Below, piece by piece: positions 43,339 to 56,300 of a stretch of 64,000 nt of DNA. How positions within the stretch are numbered: position 1 is the first letter of the stretch; each line of letters begins with the position of its first letter. This DNA is from Pseudeuparius sepicola (lineage: Eukaryota > Arthropoda > Insecta > Coleoptera > Anthribidae): the NCBI GenBank assembly GCA_963920635.1, contig OY987300.1:60798915-60862914 (forward strand). The letters run 5' to 3'. A program made the translations under genes and the position numbers. The notes under the pieces are model-generated. The model was given only the letters and a program-made list of their open reading frames with translations. It ran no database searches and had not been told where the DNA came from.

Positions 43339-45257
43339 AGTTACAAGGGTAATTTTATGTCTGTGACCCCCTAATCTCATTTATCTGTTGAAGGGCATTT
43401 TATGAGAAACAATGGAGCATTGCAGCACCACGAAAACCAATTTATTAAAACTTCTGACCAATTTCTTCAAAAATAAGAAAAAATAAATAAAAGGGACACC
43501 CCTTTTATTTTATAATCATTTATGTTTAGGACTACGAGACCTAACAACTAAATGTTGGAACAAATACTTATTTTGCAAAGAAAAGAATAATTTATGAAAA
43601 TCCTTTTAATTAACTTTTTTAATTCTAGGGTTATTAGCTAAATATATTTTTAGTGTTACTACATATTTTTTTATTATAACATAAAAATACATTTTTGTTG
43701 CAACGCAAAATATTTATTAACTTAATGTCTAAAACCGCTGACAACTATACTTAGTGTATTTGGAAATGAAAGGAGGCCATAAATATTGATTGAGAAGGAA
43801 AATTCGACCATTTCAGTGGCGTGCTCTTTTGCTAAAAATCTGATGAGGATAAATACGCAAATTAATATTCGGGCGAGTTATGTAGTATTTTATGACGGAC
43901 TCTCGAGCCTCTGATAAAGAATTTGCATTTATATTTATAATAAGCCATAAACCTTCCTTTCATTTCCAAATACACTATGTATATACAGTATGTCCACAGA
44001 AGAGGTGTTGAATAGGAACACTTTCTTATCTTTAATTTTACCGCAAAAAGTTACTCTTGATAAAAACTTTGCTAACATTTCTTATGTGGAAATAAGTTGC
44101 TAGGAAAAGTTGTTCAAAAGTAAAGGATACTCCATACTACCAATTTTAGAAACAATTGGCACACTTTGATTTATTTGAAAAACATTTTTCGCTTTGGCCC
44201 TATCACTGCATTAAATATATTTTTTTTATGTAAGTAAGCTTATATAAGCATAATAAATATGGCAATTTTAGACGGCTAGGTGATGTTAAAAAATAAATCG
44301 GCATCCATAACCAACTTTTCACGCAATACAAAAAAAAACTCAAGTCGACAAAAATGTGAAAACAAAACTATCAATTTATTTAATTTTTTTTTGATCAAAC
44401 AAGATCTTTAATATGAGAAAATTTGTCTTTAATTTGAATAACTGTTGATGTTTTTAATTGCTATTTCGACTTCACACTTTAAACAAATTAGCGGGAAAAC
44501 TAGTACAAATTGTATGAAAATTTTCTTTTGTCAATGTTCTTGCGTGATCTAATTGCCGCTAATCTCCAATTAAAATTTTCCCTCGACTTTCAAAATAAAT
44601 TGATTGTTTTCAGATTCTTGTTGATTTAAGTTTTTTTTGGTATTGCGCCAAAAGTTGGCCATGGATACCGACTTCTTTTTTTAACATTAACCAACTATCT
44701 AAAATTTACACGTTTTTGTTTCTTAAGATTTTTCAGTAGGGAGCCAAATAACTACTTTAATAAACTAAAACAATGGCCTTTAATAACTAAAACAATGGCC
44801 TCAACAGAGCCGAAGAGCCTGTGTAATTTTCAGAAACTATCTGAGCACCCAGTTGCATAAAGCTTCTCAGTGCCATCAATTTTCAATATAAAAGTTTTCT
44901 TCGGTATCTTAAAATAAATAGGTATGTTACGGCTATTTAATAATTTTGCTCAATTGGAGGTTTTTTTATATTGCGCGACAAGTTGACCATGGATGTTGAT
45001 TACTTTTTCAGGGCCACTTAGCTGTCCAAAATTGTCACCTTTTTGTTTCTCATGTTTTTTTTGTAGGGCGCAAAATAAGCGAGGAAATCGCGGTGGTAGT
45101 TTAAAAAATCATACTGTATACTTGTGAACTGTTTTAATAAATAGTTTAATACTGATTCCTTAATTTTTTTTAACCCTTTCGGTGACATCGGCTTAATCGC
45201 TTGCAAAGAATTCTCGGAACAAGACACCCGTTCGAACCATCCGATGCCGAAGGCGCG
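43339..45257. other. Non-coding stretch inside the inverted pair
   Basis: AT-rich. ATACTTAGTGTATTTGGAAA at about 43745 and TTTCCAAATACACTATGTAT at 43968 are inverse ends of a possible 240-bp MITE, and AAACTTTTCACGCAA-type words repeat around 44330 and 44650. No gene. Confidence 0.35.
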
Positions 45258-45830
45258 CGCTGTTGCCGTCTCCGCGCGCCCTGTAACGATAGCCACGAGA
45301 AACCTCTTCAGGTCGTTCGATACCAACTGTCCGCGACTGTACCTATATTGTATTTTAATTCGTAAGTGTTTCAATATTTAGATACATTTCTGTAATATTT
45401 TTGACGTTTTATTCGCACCTTATCTGACAATAACTAATTTACAACAAAGCACCTTTGAAATAATTTGAGAGTAACCATGGAAACGCATCATACATACCAA
45501 ACACTATATTGTTTATTTTTTGTCAATTAAATTGTTTATTTTTTGTCAATTAAATTTATTATAATATTATAATATGCCGATAAAATGTTTTAAGTTTCTG
45601 TTTTCAAAGAAGTATAATAAAAAATATCGTTCATTACACGTCGAGAAATAGATTTTTCTCTTTCCAGACTCGTAATGAAATATACTATTCCGCGCTACTT
45701 TTCCGCACTAGTGTGGGAAAGTGACACTTTCTAAACTAAAATGCGTGCGGAAAAGTATACTTTTAATTTCTTTGCTTTTCCGCACGCTTGCAGAAAAAAT
45801 AGTGTTACTAACTCTTGCGGAAAGTGTCTT
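45258..45830 (-). repeat. Right arm of the 6.2-kb inverted repeat
   Basis: Inverse partner of 39640-40060. The GC-rich block here (about 45235-45342) is longer, and on the minus strand continues through CGGATGGTTCGAACGGGTG, which contains the pol III B-box word GGTTCGAAC. This arm also has a 23-bp tandem duplication (ATTGTTTATTTTTTGTCAAT at 45508 and 45531) and a diverged middle. Confidence 0.7.
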
Positions 45831-46311
45831 TTCCACACTCGATTTCTTTCGAAATATACTATAAAAACTTCAATGTTGAATTATATGATGGAAAAAACTT
45901 CGGAGAAAATTTTATATCTTCTGAGGACGAATTACAAAGCTATATCTAAGCTTAGCTCACAAATTTTTGAAATTCTGTAATTCGTCAGCGTTTTATAGTA
46001 ATACGGAGTACAGGTGTGATTGAAGAGAAGAAGAAATATGGTCATATATTATATACTCCAAGAATAGAGACAACGAAACCAGCGTTTCATATTGAACTCT
46101 CTTCAGTGTGGTGCAGCAAAGCAAAAGGTATAAATTATTTGCATGAAAGAAAGCAATGTACTCCAGAACAGGAGCTATCTACATGCAGCACACCTGTAGC
46201 TTCAGCTAAAATGCATCCCGTAAATGACAATTTATTTCAAAGTGAACTAAGAGATTTTAGTTTAGACTGTCGTTATGTTTCTTGATCTCTACTATTTGGG
46301 TTTAGTCGGTT

Positions 46312-46436
46312 TAGTTTAGGTCCCTACAAATTTTTCAGGTATTTCAAATACTTGACTAGCAAAGCTTTGAAAAATTAGTCAAGTATTTCAAATACTTGAC
46401 TAGCAAAGCTTTGAAAAATTTGTACCTAGGTTTTGT
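46312..46436. repeat. Duplicated 44-bp unit in a palindromic frame
   Basis: GTATTTCAAATACTTGACTA begins at 46339 and 46383, and both copies run on through AGCAAAGCTTTGAAAAATT. The block is bounded by CTACAAATTTTTC and GAAAAATTTGTACC, which are inverse, so it could be a tiny foldback with internal duplication. Confidence 0.75.
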
Positions 46437-46439
46437 ATT

Positions 46440-49400
46440 TTAATCAACACCCTACCGGCAATGAACGACCCACTATGGGTCTTTCTTTAGCTATTTAGGA
46501 AATTAAACTTCTGCGAATAATTTTTCAACACGAGTCGATTGTCGATTCTATAATGTATAAATAAATATTTAAAAGAAGTAAAGCAAACTGGCTTATTTTA
46601 GGCAAGAATTTTATTTCGCGCTCTTGTTGGCTTTGATTTTTGATTATAGTCAAGTCGTGGGTTCTAAAAAAAATAAAATTAAAAAATATAGATACCTGTC
46701 TCCAAGTTGCTGTTCTAGTAGGTAACCTCTCCTAATAAAAAAGCATTTTTATAACAGCAGGGTACTTGATGAGTACTAAAATCGCTTTGATTTTTTGCCG
46801 TTTTAGTTTAATAGATTTAGGCATTTTATAGTTTAAACACCTTGTCGGAAATAACAATAAAACCTAAATGTTAACAAATTTGACAAATAGTCCATCAGTG
46901 ATGACATATTTCTAACTTATTGTTTAGACAGTACTTAGATAATTTGTCCCATTGGTATACTCGTCAACTTCAAGGCGCGTTTGCTATATATATATGGTAA
47001 TGTTTACAAATCAGTGACGTCATGGGCGGTGGTTAAAACCTCTTTTTAAAAATTAAATTGTAGATATAGAAAAACTAATTGTGCATTTGAAGTTTTAAAT
47101 TGCGCAAAGACATTATCATTATGGATGTAAATCTTCTTACTTATTGCTATAAATTGTCATAGAAGGAAACGTTGTCTAGTATCCTATTGCCATTATTATT
47201 ATTATTATTTAAGCTAGCATTTTAAGTTAGCAGAATTATTCATTTGACATGAATAATAGGTTACTATACTTTTAGCATTGATGGAAAACTGCCAAATTAC
47301 ATTTCTTTTGAAAAACGCCATTTTGAATTATATAAACATACTGAATTGGGCATTGCCAATAAACAGCTTGTATATTTCAATTGTTTTTGAAAAAAAGGCT
47401 GTTTGTTAATAGGTAATGTACTTGTCTATAATAATAATAATACTTGGGAAATAAACCAAGCAGTTTATTGTAAAATGCCACCAAAGTTGAGAAATTTTTA
47501 GTTACTATTATAGATACCATATTCATAACTTATGCGCTAGCTGACCTTGTTTCCATATATTTGATCTTCTTAACGACCACGCAGTAACCCAGAAAGGATG
47601 ATCTGCTACTTCATCAAGCTAATGGTAACATTTCTTTGTTCCATATGTTGTTAGATCCATTTAACAATTGAATGATACAAATCAAGAAAAAACCTTGAGC
47701 TCAGACAATTACATAGGTACAATCCATTCTAATAAAATACATGATAATATAGTAGGTATATAAAAAATATATAGTTCACGACAGGAAACATTTAACGAGA
47801 AAGTGATACTATATTATTATTCAGTGTAACATATTTAATATATACCTAATTGCACTATTCGGTAAAAGGGTTCCCACAATCTGTAAAGCACAGTTGCATA
47901 TATTTAAGTTTACTGCACGACAATTAATCGTTTATAATATGCTTTAGTCATTAGTCACCAATTTTGAGACGCTAATTGTCGATTTTCAAGAAACTGGATA
48001 TACCTATAGGATACAAAAAGTAGGTAACGTTGCAATATATGTAGGTATTAAGAAATCGATTTCAAATACAATTTAAGAAAGGATTCCCAGAATGCTCTCC
48101 TCAGGAAATACCTTAGTGAGTCAGACAAGCATCAAATGGCCGCTGGGAGATGCATTCCGAGAACCCTTTCTTTTGCTTAAAGACCGACCTCAAAATTATG
48201 AACGTGAATTATGGTGTAGCTCTTAAAAATGTATCGACTACCACGACGAGAGGATATGAATAAGATTCTTTGATTCATAGTCACGGAAAAGCAGAGGGCA
48301 GAGTTTTTAAATATTTTAAGCATCAGTTAAAAGTGAAAAGATATACCTATTATTGAAAGGATTGTATAGATTTAAAATTAAATGGTCATTTGCCAACTGC
48401 AAAAACTTAGGCAGTATGCCTACATTGAAAAGAAAAGTTGTACCTAACTCTGTTTTTTTATATTATCCAGTCTTGAATTTATGTAAGTAGATAAATTTGT
48501 CAGAGGAAATTTTACTAGGCTTTATGCCTTGTCACTTTATGTGGTAAAAACTGATTGAATGGAATAAAGGAGATCAATAAAAATGTCCTTATTGTCAGGT
48601 TATTACTAAGGGCTCTTACCTTATTAATTTTCACATAAAAACTTTTTTACTTTTGAACGAATTGAGGGAACTTGATAAAAAAAATATATTGCGATGATTT
48701 TTTTCCACTTGAACAAGTCAGTCGTGTATCGAGAAAATTAATGCGTAGGTCCATTATGGAGACCACTTGGTGTGGATAATTAGAACGCAAGAACTTGTGA
48801 CCTTTCTGCATTCCATTTTTTTTTTTAATTCTCAGAGCAAACAATATGGGTTGAATGCATGCGTAGGAGTTTGTAAAAGACAAACACTCAGTTCTAAATG
48901 ACATTCAAAAATTAAGTCATCGTTAGTTTTATATTAGCCATTGAAGGAACCGTTAATCGCTTTGAAATATTTTTGTGGAAAGTTAAATAACTTATTATTT
49001 CCAGTTACGTTACTTGCTTTTCGTCATCGATATTTCAAATACATGTAAATGCCTCGGGCATCAAGGAATTCTTAGCAATAGAAATTTAACCTTCGATTAT
49101 TTAAAAAACACTTTTTGTCAATAAATGAAAGTTATATAGGATTAGTATGAATATTTTTAGGGCGCGGTTTGGCATTGCTGGAAATTTAAAAGATATATTA
49201 ACACGATAAATGACTAGATCAGATCTGTGCGGTACTAATTGTTATTTTTTTAAAGTACGTAATGCAGAAATTACTTAATTTTACAAACAAAAACATCTTA
49301 ACTCGGCCATCCGCTATGTTGCGTTGCAGGTGTCCTACTTCCGAGAAGCATGTACTTATAATATGTATACAGCGAGGTAGAAAGAAGCGTATACGAACTT

Positions 49401-51330
49401 GAAAAGCCCGTAGCTATAGACGTCCGAGATATCAGAAGATCAGGTCCTATCAATTCATCTTTCATTTATTTATTAACCAGTTAGTTTCTTATAAAGATAT
49501 GTTCAAAAATACTCTTTCTTTGGCGGGAGAACTGGATTCGTAAACAAAATACGTTTTTAATGTATGCCCTTGCCCTTATGCATGGCGTAGATAAGATAAG
49601 TACCTAAGTATAATTTTAAGAAAGTTTAAATACATTAACCTCGGAACACAAACACTTTGGTGATAAGTAAAACGAAGCAAACAAAAGCAGTATTTCCTCC
49701 ATAACACCCAGGCAAACAACACACCTTTATAGATACAAGAACGCATTTAAATTGGTCATTTGGAATTAATTTAAAAAATCCTTTCCACTAAGTATCCCAA
49801 GCATGACGAGCCTACACATTCATGTCATAAATTGCATAACAGCAATCTAGTTGAGAGAAGGACATATATTTATTGCTCGACTGCTTTTTATCTCTTCGAA
49901 CGGGTTTGTTCCATTCGATGGTCATTTAACCTTTTTCATATGTGTTGCATTAGAACAAAACAATGGAACCTGAAGTTCATGGTACAGTTATTTCGGAATC
50001 TGTAGGAATAAATCTCGTAGCCTCTAATAAGATACTCAACAATATACTGTATAACATTTCCGTGTGGCCGTACAGGGAACTTATTTGAAGCCTTTGTTAA
50101 TTGGATGTTTTCTCAGTACAGAAATTTATGAAATATGATATTTCGAGGTGAATAACATCGAATAGAGGAATACTTGATATGTATAGATAAACAAATATTC
50201 ACCATCAACATCATCTTAACACTGTTTGAAATAAAAGCCATTATTAACGATATTGCTTTTAGTTATTAGGACGCAAAAAACGATCATTAGATTTAGGTAC
50301 CGATTGTTAATTTCAAAGCAAGTTTGGTAATGATAGTTCTTTCAAAAGTTGAAGGGCAGTATTTGACATTTACGTTGCACAATAATCGCAGAAAAGTAAG
50401 GAGCAGGAAGTAAGAGGCAGGGCTTTTACATAGGAAATGTCTATGCTTATTTTAGACGTAAGTAATAATTGAACATAACATTTACAAGATATTGTTTAGG
50501 TACATCAAAACTAAAATATGATGTTTGGCCAAAATCTACTAATGAAACCTTTGTTTATTGATACCTTAGTTATAGTCAATGTGCAACATTCTCTTATTCT
50601 TGTCCCGCACTTTTGACTCTATGTAAAATGAATATGGATCAAGAAACCTGTTTTTTGTTCATAGAATTACCATAATATGTTAAGGTCATTAGGGGACTAT
50701 AGAAAATTGTATTTTGAGCAAAAAAAATTACACATAAACGATATAGAGGTAGGCCCAAACATTTTCTGAATACAGTTTCCCGGGTCAGATCTCAATTTGC
50801 TTTATTTTGTAAGAATCTAGTATTTATGGATTAAAATTATGCATATGAGCTAAACTGGATTGGCAATACAAAACCGACTTGATTAAAAAAACACATGGTT
50901 GGAGAAACTTGGAAAGAAGGTATGACGACAGATCCGTTAGATATGCCACTAGTGAAGGGAACGAAATATGAGTGGTGTTTTTTTATATGTTTTTTTTATA
51001 TTCCTACAATCTTTATAGGTACCTATAAAATTTCTAGTTAATAAGTACATTTTTGATTACCCCTTCCTTATTTATTACGCTTTTCCGAGTCTACGTCCAA
51101 ATGAACTTGAACCTCTCCTTAACACAAACATGTGGTAGTTTCTGAAGTGCCCCCAGATTTGTGTATTTCGACGGTAAGAATATATTACATATTCTCAGGG
51201 AACAGACAGAGCAGACTACGAACATTCGTGGTAAAACGGTAAATAACTTGATTCTTTATTAAGAGTGCCAATCATCATCCTTTGTCTACTTCGACACCGT
51301 AACCAATCGACCAATAAACCGAAGACTCAC
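46440..51330. other. Presumed long intron, little structure
   Basis: If 51331-51513 is the echinus first exon this is intron. One clear feature: a hairpin at about 48072-48180. No exon with a USP Cys box could be found. Minus ORF 48647-48904 has no domain. Confidence 0.4.
48072..48180. mobile_element. 109-bp hairpin MITE
   Basis: TTTAAGAAAGGATTCCCAGA at 48072 pairs with CCGAGAACCCTTTCTTTTGCTTAAA-type sequence ending near 48180 (about 27 bases with few mismatches), including ATGC-TCTCC and GGGAGATGC. Confidence 0.65.
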
Positions 51331-51513
51331 TCTGACTTTTTCCTTGGTTCCATCGTCCATGGCACTAGATAGAACTAAATCCGTATCTTTGCTGGCGTTG
51401 CACTCCTTATCACCGAGACCGTTCTCCCTCGCATTTCTGCTGCACTGCGTGGGAGTATTGTTCGATTTAGCGTCACCCGCGGGTGGTTTTTTGTACCGAA
51501 ACTTGTTGATCAT
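51331..51513 (-). CDS. Candidate first coding exon, possibly of the echinus-like gene
   Basis: A 61-codon exon starting at ATG 51513 in an excellent Kozak context (GCGGCCACCATGA) and ending in donor AGA|GTGAGT, phase 0. The peptide is hydrophilic: MINKFRYKKPPAGDAKS, a Cys-Asn-Arg-rich middle and LVSSAMDDG-like end (exactly VLSSAMDDGTKEKVR). The surrounding 51340-51660 is richer in G+C, as first exons often are. It lies upstream of the echinus exons on the same strand and in the phase they need, so I infer it may be their N terminus. No homology proves it, and it could belong to a separate gene. Confidence 0.55.
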
Positions 51514-52099
51514 GGTGGCCGCGCGAGATGGCCAACGCTCGGGTCATAACACCGCGTCAGGTACTAAGAGTACTCGGCCGCTCGGGAAGGTAAACGCGGT
51601 AAAACCGTACCGATCGCATAGAGTGGAAAGAGAAGGAGAAAACTGGCGGTCTCTCCTGTTCTAAGAGATCGCCAGCTAATGCACGCAGGTAGTGGTGACG
51701 CAGTACGACGTGGCTTTGTGGGGGTTGCCGAGGGTGGCCTCTAGGGATGAAACAGGTAGGTCGGACAGCCGCTATTTCATGCTTTCCGGCTGGAAGTGTA
51801 CGGTTAGCGGCGCGCCAAATGTCAATAACCAGCGAATGGTAAATTATCTGTCGTTTTATGTAATTAGGAATAAACGGCGTAGGCGTCGCCTGCGTAAATA
51901 TTGTGTTCTTGAAATAATGGTTGATAATCTAAGTAATTAACTCACATTGTTTATGTTTTATTAGACTGCCTACCTAATTATTGTTATTAGTATATGCAAT
52001 TATAATTACTGCAATCCCTATCCGTTTAAGAAGTGATTGCTATAATATTTTAGGGAAGTTTTGAGTATTTTTTGTTATATAGGATAGGACGATTATTTG
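51514..52099. promoter_or_regulatory. 5' flank of the 51331-51513 exon
   Basis: The first 150 bases are GC-rich and probably 5' UTR/promoter. Plus-strand ORFs here (51344-51664, 51692-51940) are shadows of the GC-rich segment. No TATA box identified. Confidence 0.35.
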
Positions 52100-52280
52100 A
52101 TTAGTACCTACACAAATTTTAACCAGAGGTGAAGTTGAACTCCTGGAAGATGCGGTCCCAAAGTTGAATTTTGGAAATTGGAAGAATGGAAATTTTATTT
52201 ATGAGTTTTAGAAACAATAATTGCATAGTCGTGTACAGGTATAAACTTTTCCGCTGGTTAAAATTTGTGTAGGTACTAAT
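52100..52280. mobile_element. 181-bp MITE with 27-bp perfect inverted ends
   Basis: ATTAGTACCTACACAAATTT at 52100 is the start of a 27-bp word exactly inverted at 52254-52280. The interior (GTGAAGTTGAACTCC..., ACAGGTATAAAC) is not palindromic. No ORF. Confidence 0.85.
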
Positions 52281-52493
52281 AAAATTTACACTCGAATTTA
52301 ATAGGGCCAGTGGTTCATAGTAGAGCACTCGTGCTAAAGCGAGAATTCTTTTGGGCGAAGTACAAAATTAACCACCAAGCAATATCTCAAAACTGGTCCA
52401 AAATTTCGATTTTTTGGCCATATTTTTTGAACAGTTTAATCGATTTTTCTCAGACCTGGTATGAAATTACTGTAAGATTGATATACAGTTTGT

Positions 52494-53338
52494 ACATAAT
52501 GTAAGGAATAAATTCACTTTTCGAAAAGGAAAAGTTTTTCGGAGAAATCCTCGCACGCGTCAATAATTTTTGTTGTAAAAAGCGCATCTTTTGCATCATT
52601 GTTCCGGATATGACGTCAATGGCATTTTTTTTTCAAAAGGCAACCCCTATTTTTGAGCGTATGCCATTCGATAGAGCTTATTATTATTTTTCTGCATCCA
52701 GTACATTAAAATTTTTGTAATCTTACGTTAGGAAATTATTGAGACAATAAATGTTATATAGTTTTACAATTAATTATTTTTTAGTAAAATAATCAAGAAT
52801 CTAATTGACTGAGTATTCAAACTGGAGTCTTTCCTGGGCCTGTCAGTATCCAGTACAGTTAATAAATTGTCGTTGGACTTTATTGACAGTGTTGTTTAAT
52901 CTGGTCAGTTATAAGACGTTTTTAAGATGGTCACCCTGAAATGAATGTAAATCCGGAGAACTTGGGGGCCAATCAATTCCCAAGAAACTGTTATTAAAGT
53001 CCAACGAAATGTTATTAACTGTCTTGGATACTGACAAGCCCAATTAGACCCCCAATTAACTAGATTCTTGTTCATTTTACTAAATAAAATAATTTAATTT
53101 TAAAACCACATAACATTTATTTTTCAAAAATTTTCTTAGGTACCTATATGTATAAAATTTAAAAAAAAATTAACGTGCTGTATGCTTTAAGCAAATATGC
53201 TTTATCAAATGGCACACTCAAAAATATAAGTTGCCATTTGAAAAAGTTGCTGATGACGTCATATACTGAAAATTGACGTGTGCGAGATCTCTCCGAAAAA
53301 GCGTTTTCCTATTTAATTCTCACTTTATGTATACATAG
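52494..53338. mobile_element. 845-bp foldback with two concentric arm pairs
   Basis: Outer arms share TTTTTCGGAGA, TCTCGCAC-CGTCAA, TATGACGTCA, and a block at 52645-52690 and 53210-53255 with ATGCCATT-GATA. Inner arms share AATCAAGAATCTAAT, CCTGTCAGTATCCA, ACAGTTAATAA and TCGTTGGACTTTA. The centre lies near 52930. Divergence between arms suggests an old insertion. Confidence 0.7.
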
Positions 53339-56300
53339 ATACATAGTTTCATTGGGACAAACATTTGAGGCCAGCATTTTCCTACTAAAAGTTAACCTTT
53401 TATTTGAGCTATAATGACCTTATATAAAATGTATAGGATAGTCCAAAGTAGACCGTACAAAAAAATCAACTCTTTGATTTGGAAAAATGTTTTATGAACG
53501 AAAAAATGAAAACGAAAATCAAGTTTATCTTAACAAATAGGTGTAATGCAACCAGTTGCACGAGAACTTTTTTCACCTATTTTTTAGCAAGTTCATTATA
53601 AAGTATGTAGAAAATAAAGCTCAAAATATTTTTTCAGATATTTTTGCGATCGATAAGGGCTTAAATTAAATATGTATTTTTAATTTCACATTTTCTATGA
53701 CGCCACTTAATTCCCTAAAATGCTGATTCCATAGATTTTAAGGCTATATTGCGAAGGATTTGCAGATATATGTAAATCTGTTTTTTGCGTTTTTAAATTT
53801 TCTGGAAAATTCAATATAGCAATTTTGAATGAATCTCATTCAACTGACTTTAATATTGGAAATGCTGATCATATAATAATCATGACATAATGGAAAATCG
53901 GTAGGTATGCTCTCGTCGATCCAAAATTTATTGGGATATTTAAATTTTGTTGCAACTCATTGCCTCATAAAGAATTATGTGCTCTCTTAATGAAAAATCA
54001 GGATCTACTATATGAAAATATATGTAGTGATGATACCAAGTACCTATAACTTCCTAGTAAAAAAAGTCCAGTTTGTCTTGATCCGCCCAACTCTTATCTC
54101 TCCCTTACTTTAGATAGAACATTTAATGTAACTATATCAGTTAGGCAGTTAGGACTAAGAGAAGTGCTTAAAATACCGATGTTTTCATCAGTGGTACCCA
54201 AGTCATCGTTTTTAAAGGGTATTTAACGAGGTCGCCTGAGTGCAAGCCGCGTAATGCGTGATAAAGAAACGGCTCCCAATAGAAACAATGATTGTTCGTC
54301 GTAGGAAAGCTCCGTATTGCTATTATTCACCACTTAAAAATAGCCTTTGTTGTTTGGTTTAAATCTCGGCAATGTAGGTCAGCACTCGGCAGTGGACACA
54401 GAGCAGTTCTGCTGCTTGCGAAATTCGTATGCTGTGCAATAAAATAGTTAAAAGAAAAGTAAGCGCACTATCGTAATAACGTAGGTTGTTATCGTTCGTT
54501 TTCATTTGAAATTTTTAGTGGATATCCGTATTCTGCGTAGTCGGGCCTAATGGCGTTATCTAATGATTCTGGCGCCATCGTTTTCGCTCTAACCGGACGT
54601 ACCGTAAATCTCAGTAGGACAGACGTGAAGTCTCACAGCCAGTCGGGACGGGAAGACATGAAGAGGTTGTTAAGGCATTTTTGTGTCTTCGGTACCCATC
54701 CATGTACCTACCTTTACAACACAAAATAAATTTTAGGATACCTACTATTACATTTTTCATTTAGATTACCTGGCAATGTCTCCACACCATAGGCATAAAT
54801 AAGAGCCTAGTTGAAACTATAGGAATAACGTGACTGAATAGCGAGGTTAACACTCTCAATTAAAAAAGATTATTGCGATATAAAATTTGGTTTATTATGA
54901 CGGATATTGTTCAACAAAAATATTAATTTATGCGGTCTTCGGTGATGCGTGACATGCATGTAAGATAAAAAGTTTATATTAGGTTAGGGTCAGAGGGTAA
55001 TAACATTAATATTAGTTCCGTTTGTCACAAAACAGATTTGTATAATATTTGAATAAATCTAGATTCATTTAGAAGTATTTTCATTTATTATGGGACGCAA
55101 AATTCTGAATGTAAAAAAACTTTGACAACGAGACACACACACAGACAGACAAACAAACACACAATGTGTCGATTACGTGTCACAAAATGTGATAAGCTTC
55201 CCAAGTGACCAGTGGCGGAGGAGATATGAATATAACCTAAATTTATTTTATAGAAAAATAATAATACAGCCCTCCACAGTTTTGTGTACCTACGGTAAAC
55301 AAGAAGTTGAATTATTCTGCAACAGTTTTATGGTAAAAATTATTTTAGTTTATCGCTCTTTTTTTAATGTAACAAAATTCGACCCGAAACTGGCTAGAGC
55401 ACCAACAACGCAATTAAACAAACATTGAAGACAATAATGGCCATATACACCCGAAATTCGCATCGTCGATAAAATTATATAATGAATACCCTTGCATACG
55501 CGGTTCTTGGCTGGCAAAAATGTTATTTTTTAATTGAAATAATTTTTGATTTCATAAGTATTTTAAAAAATCAATACACGTAAAATGAAATTTGCAAGGC
55601 AACAACTGTGGCAATAAAATAAACAATATAAAAATGTGATTTTTTATTAATAATAATAATAATTCCCACCCTCATAATAATCCAAACTAGGAGCAACTGA
55701 ATGCTTGTGCGGGGAAGGGGGGCAACTACTGTTATTTTGTCTTCGTTGACATTTGCGGCTAAGGCACGTATTATTATTTCTTTTAATAAAATAAATTTAG
55801 GGCACATCTACAGGATGTTTCATCTTATTTTTGTTTTGTTTTTGAGATAATCGAGTGTTTCTTTTTTGTGGTGAAGGAAAGTGCCTCAGAAATTATTGGA
55901 AAACATTACTAGCAATCTCTTTCAAAAATCACGGTGTTATTCAGCATCTTCTAAATTAGATATGTATACCTATTAATTTTCATTTAAATATTGTTCACGA
56001 TCTTACTTAATTCTTGTGGGCCGAGAAAAAGCAAAATAAATAACTTTATGTCACCACAAGTGTCGATTCATTATTAACTATCTTTATATTCCAATATAAC
56101 TTCACTGTCGTGTGAAATAATGCCCTTTAGTGGAGTCGATACCAAAGGTTTTAATTCATCAAAATAGACGTGCAAGAAAAGGTAATTATTTTACGTAAAT
56201 GCACAGAATAATAGAACGATTTAAATAAATGGACACACCCGTCATTTTTTATTTTTCGTTTGTTATATATTTTTTTTGGTTTCTGTTCGATGATCTTTCC

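Noticed and set aside
45225..45245. B-box-like GGTTCGAAC as evidence of a tRNA gene
   Set aside because: No matching A box and cloverleaf; kept only as a hint that the GC-rich block might be SINE-like.
46016..46285. 89-codon ORF with AFHIELSSVWCSKAKG
   Set aside because: Fairly protein-like, but no family, no splice support and no conservation evidence; not enough to call.
52310..52370. tRNA-like words GTGGTTCATAGTAGAGCAC and GTGCTAAAGCGAG
   Set aside because: A possible D-arm and anticodon arm, but no T-arm with GGTTCGANTCC and no acceptor stem pairing could be built.
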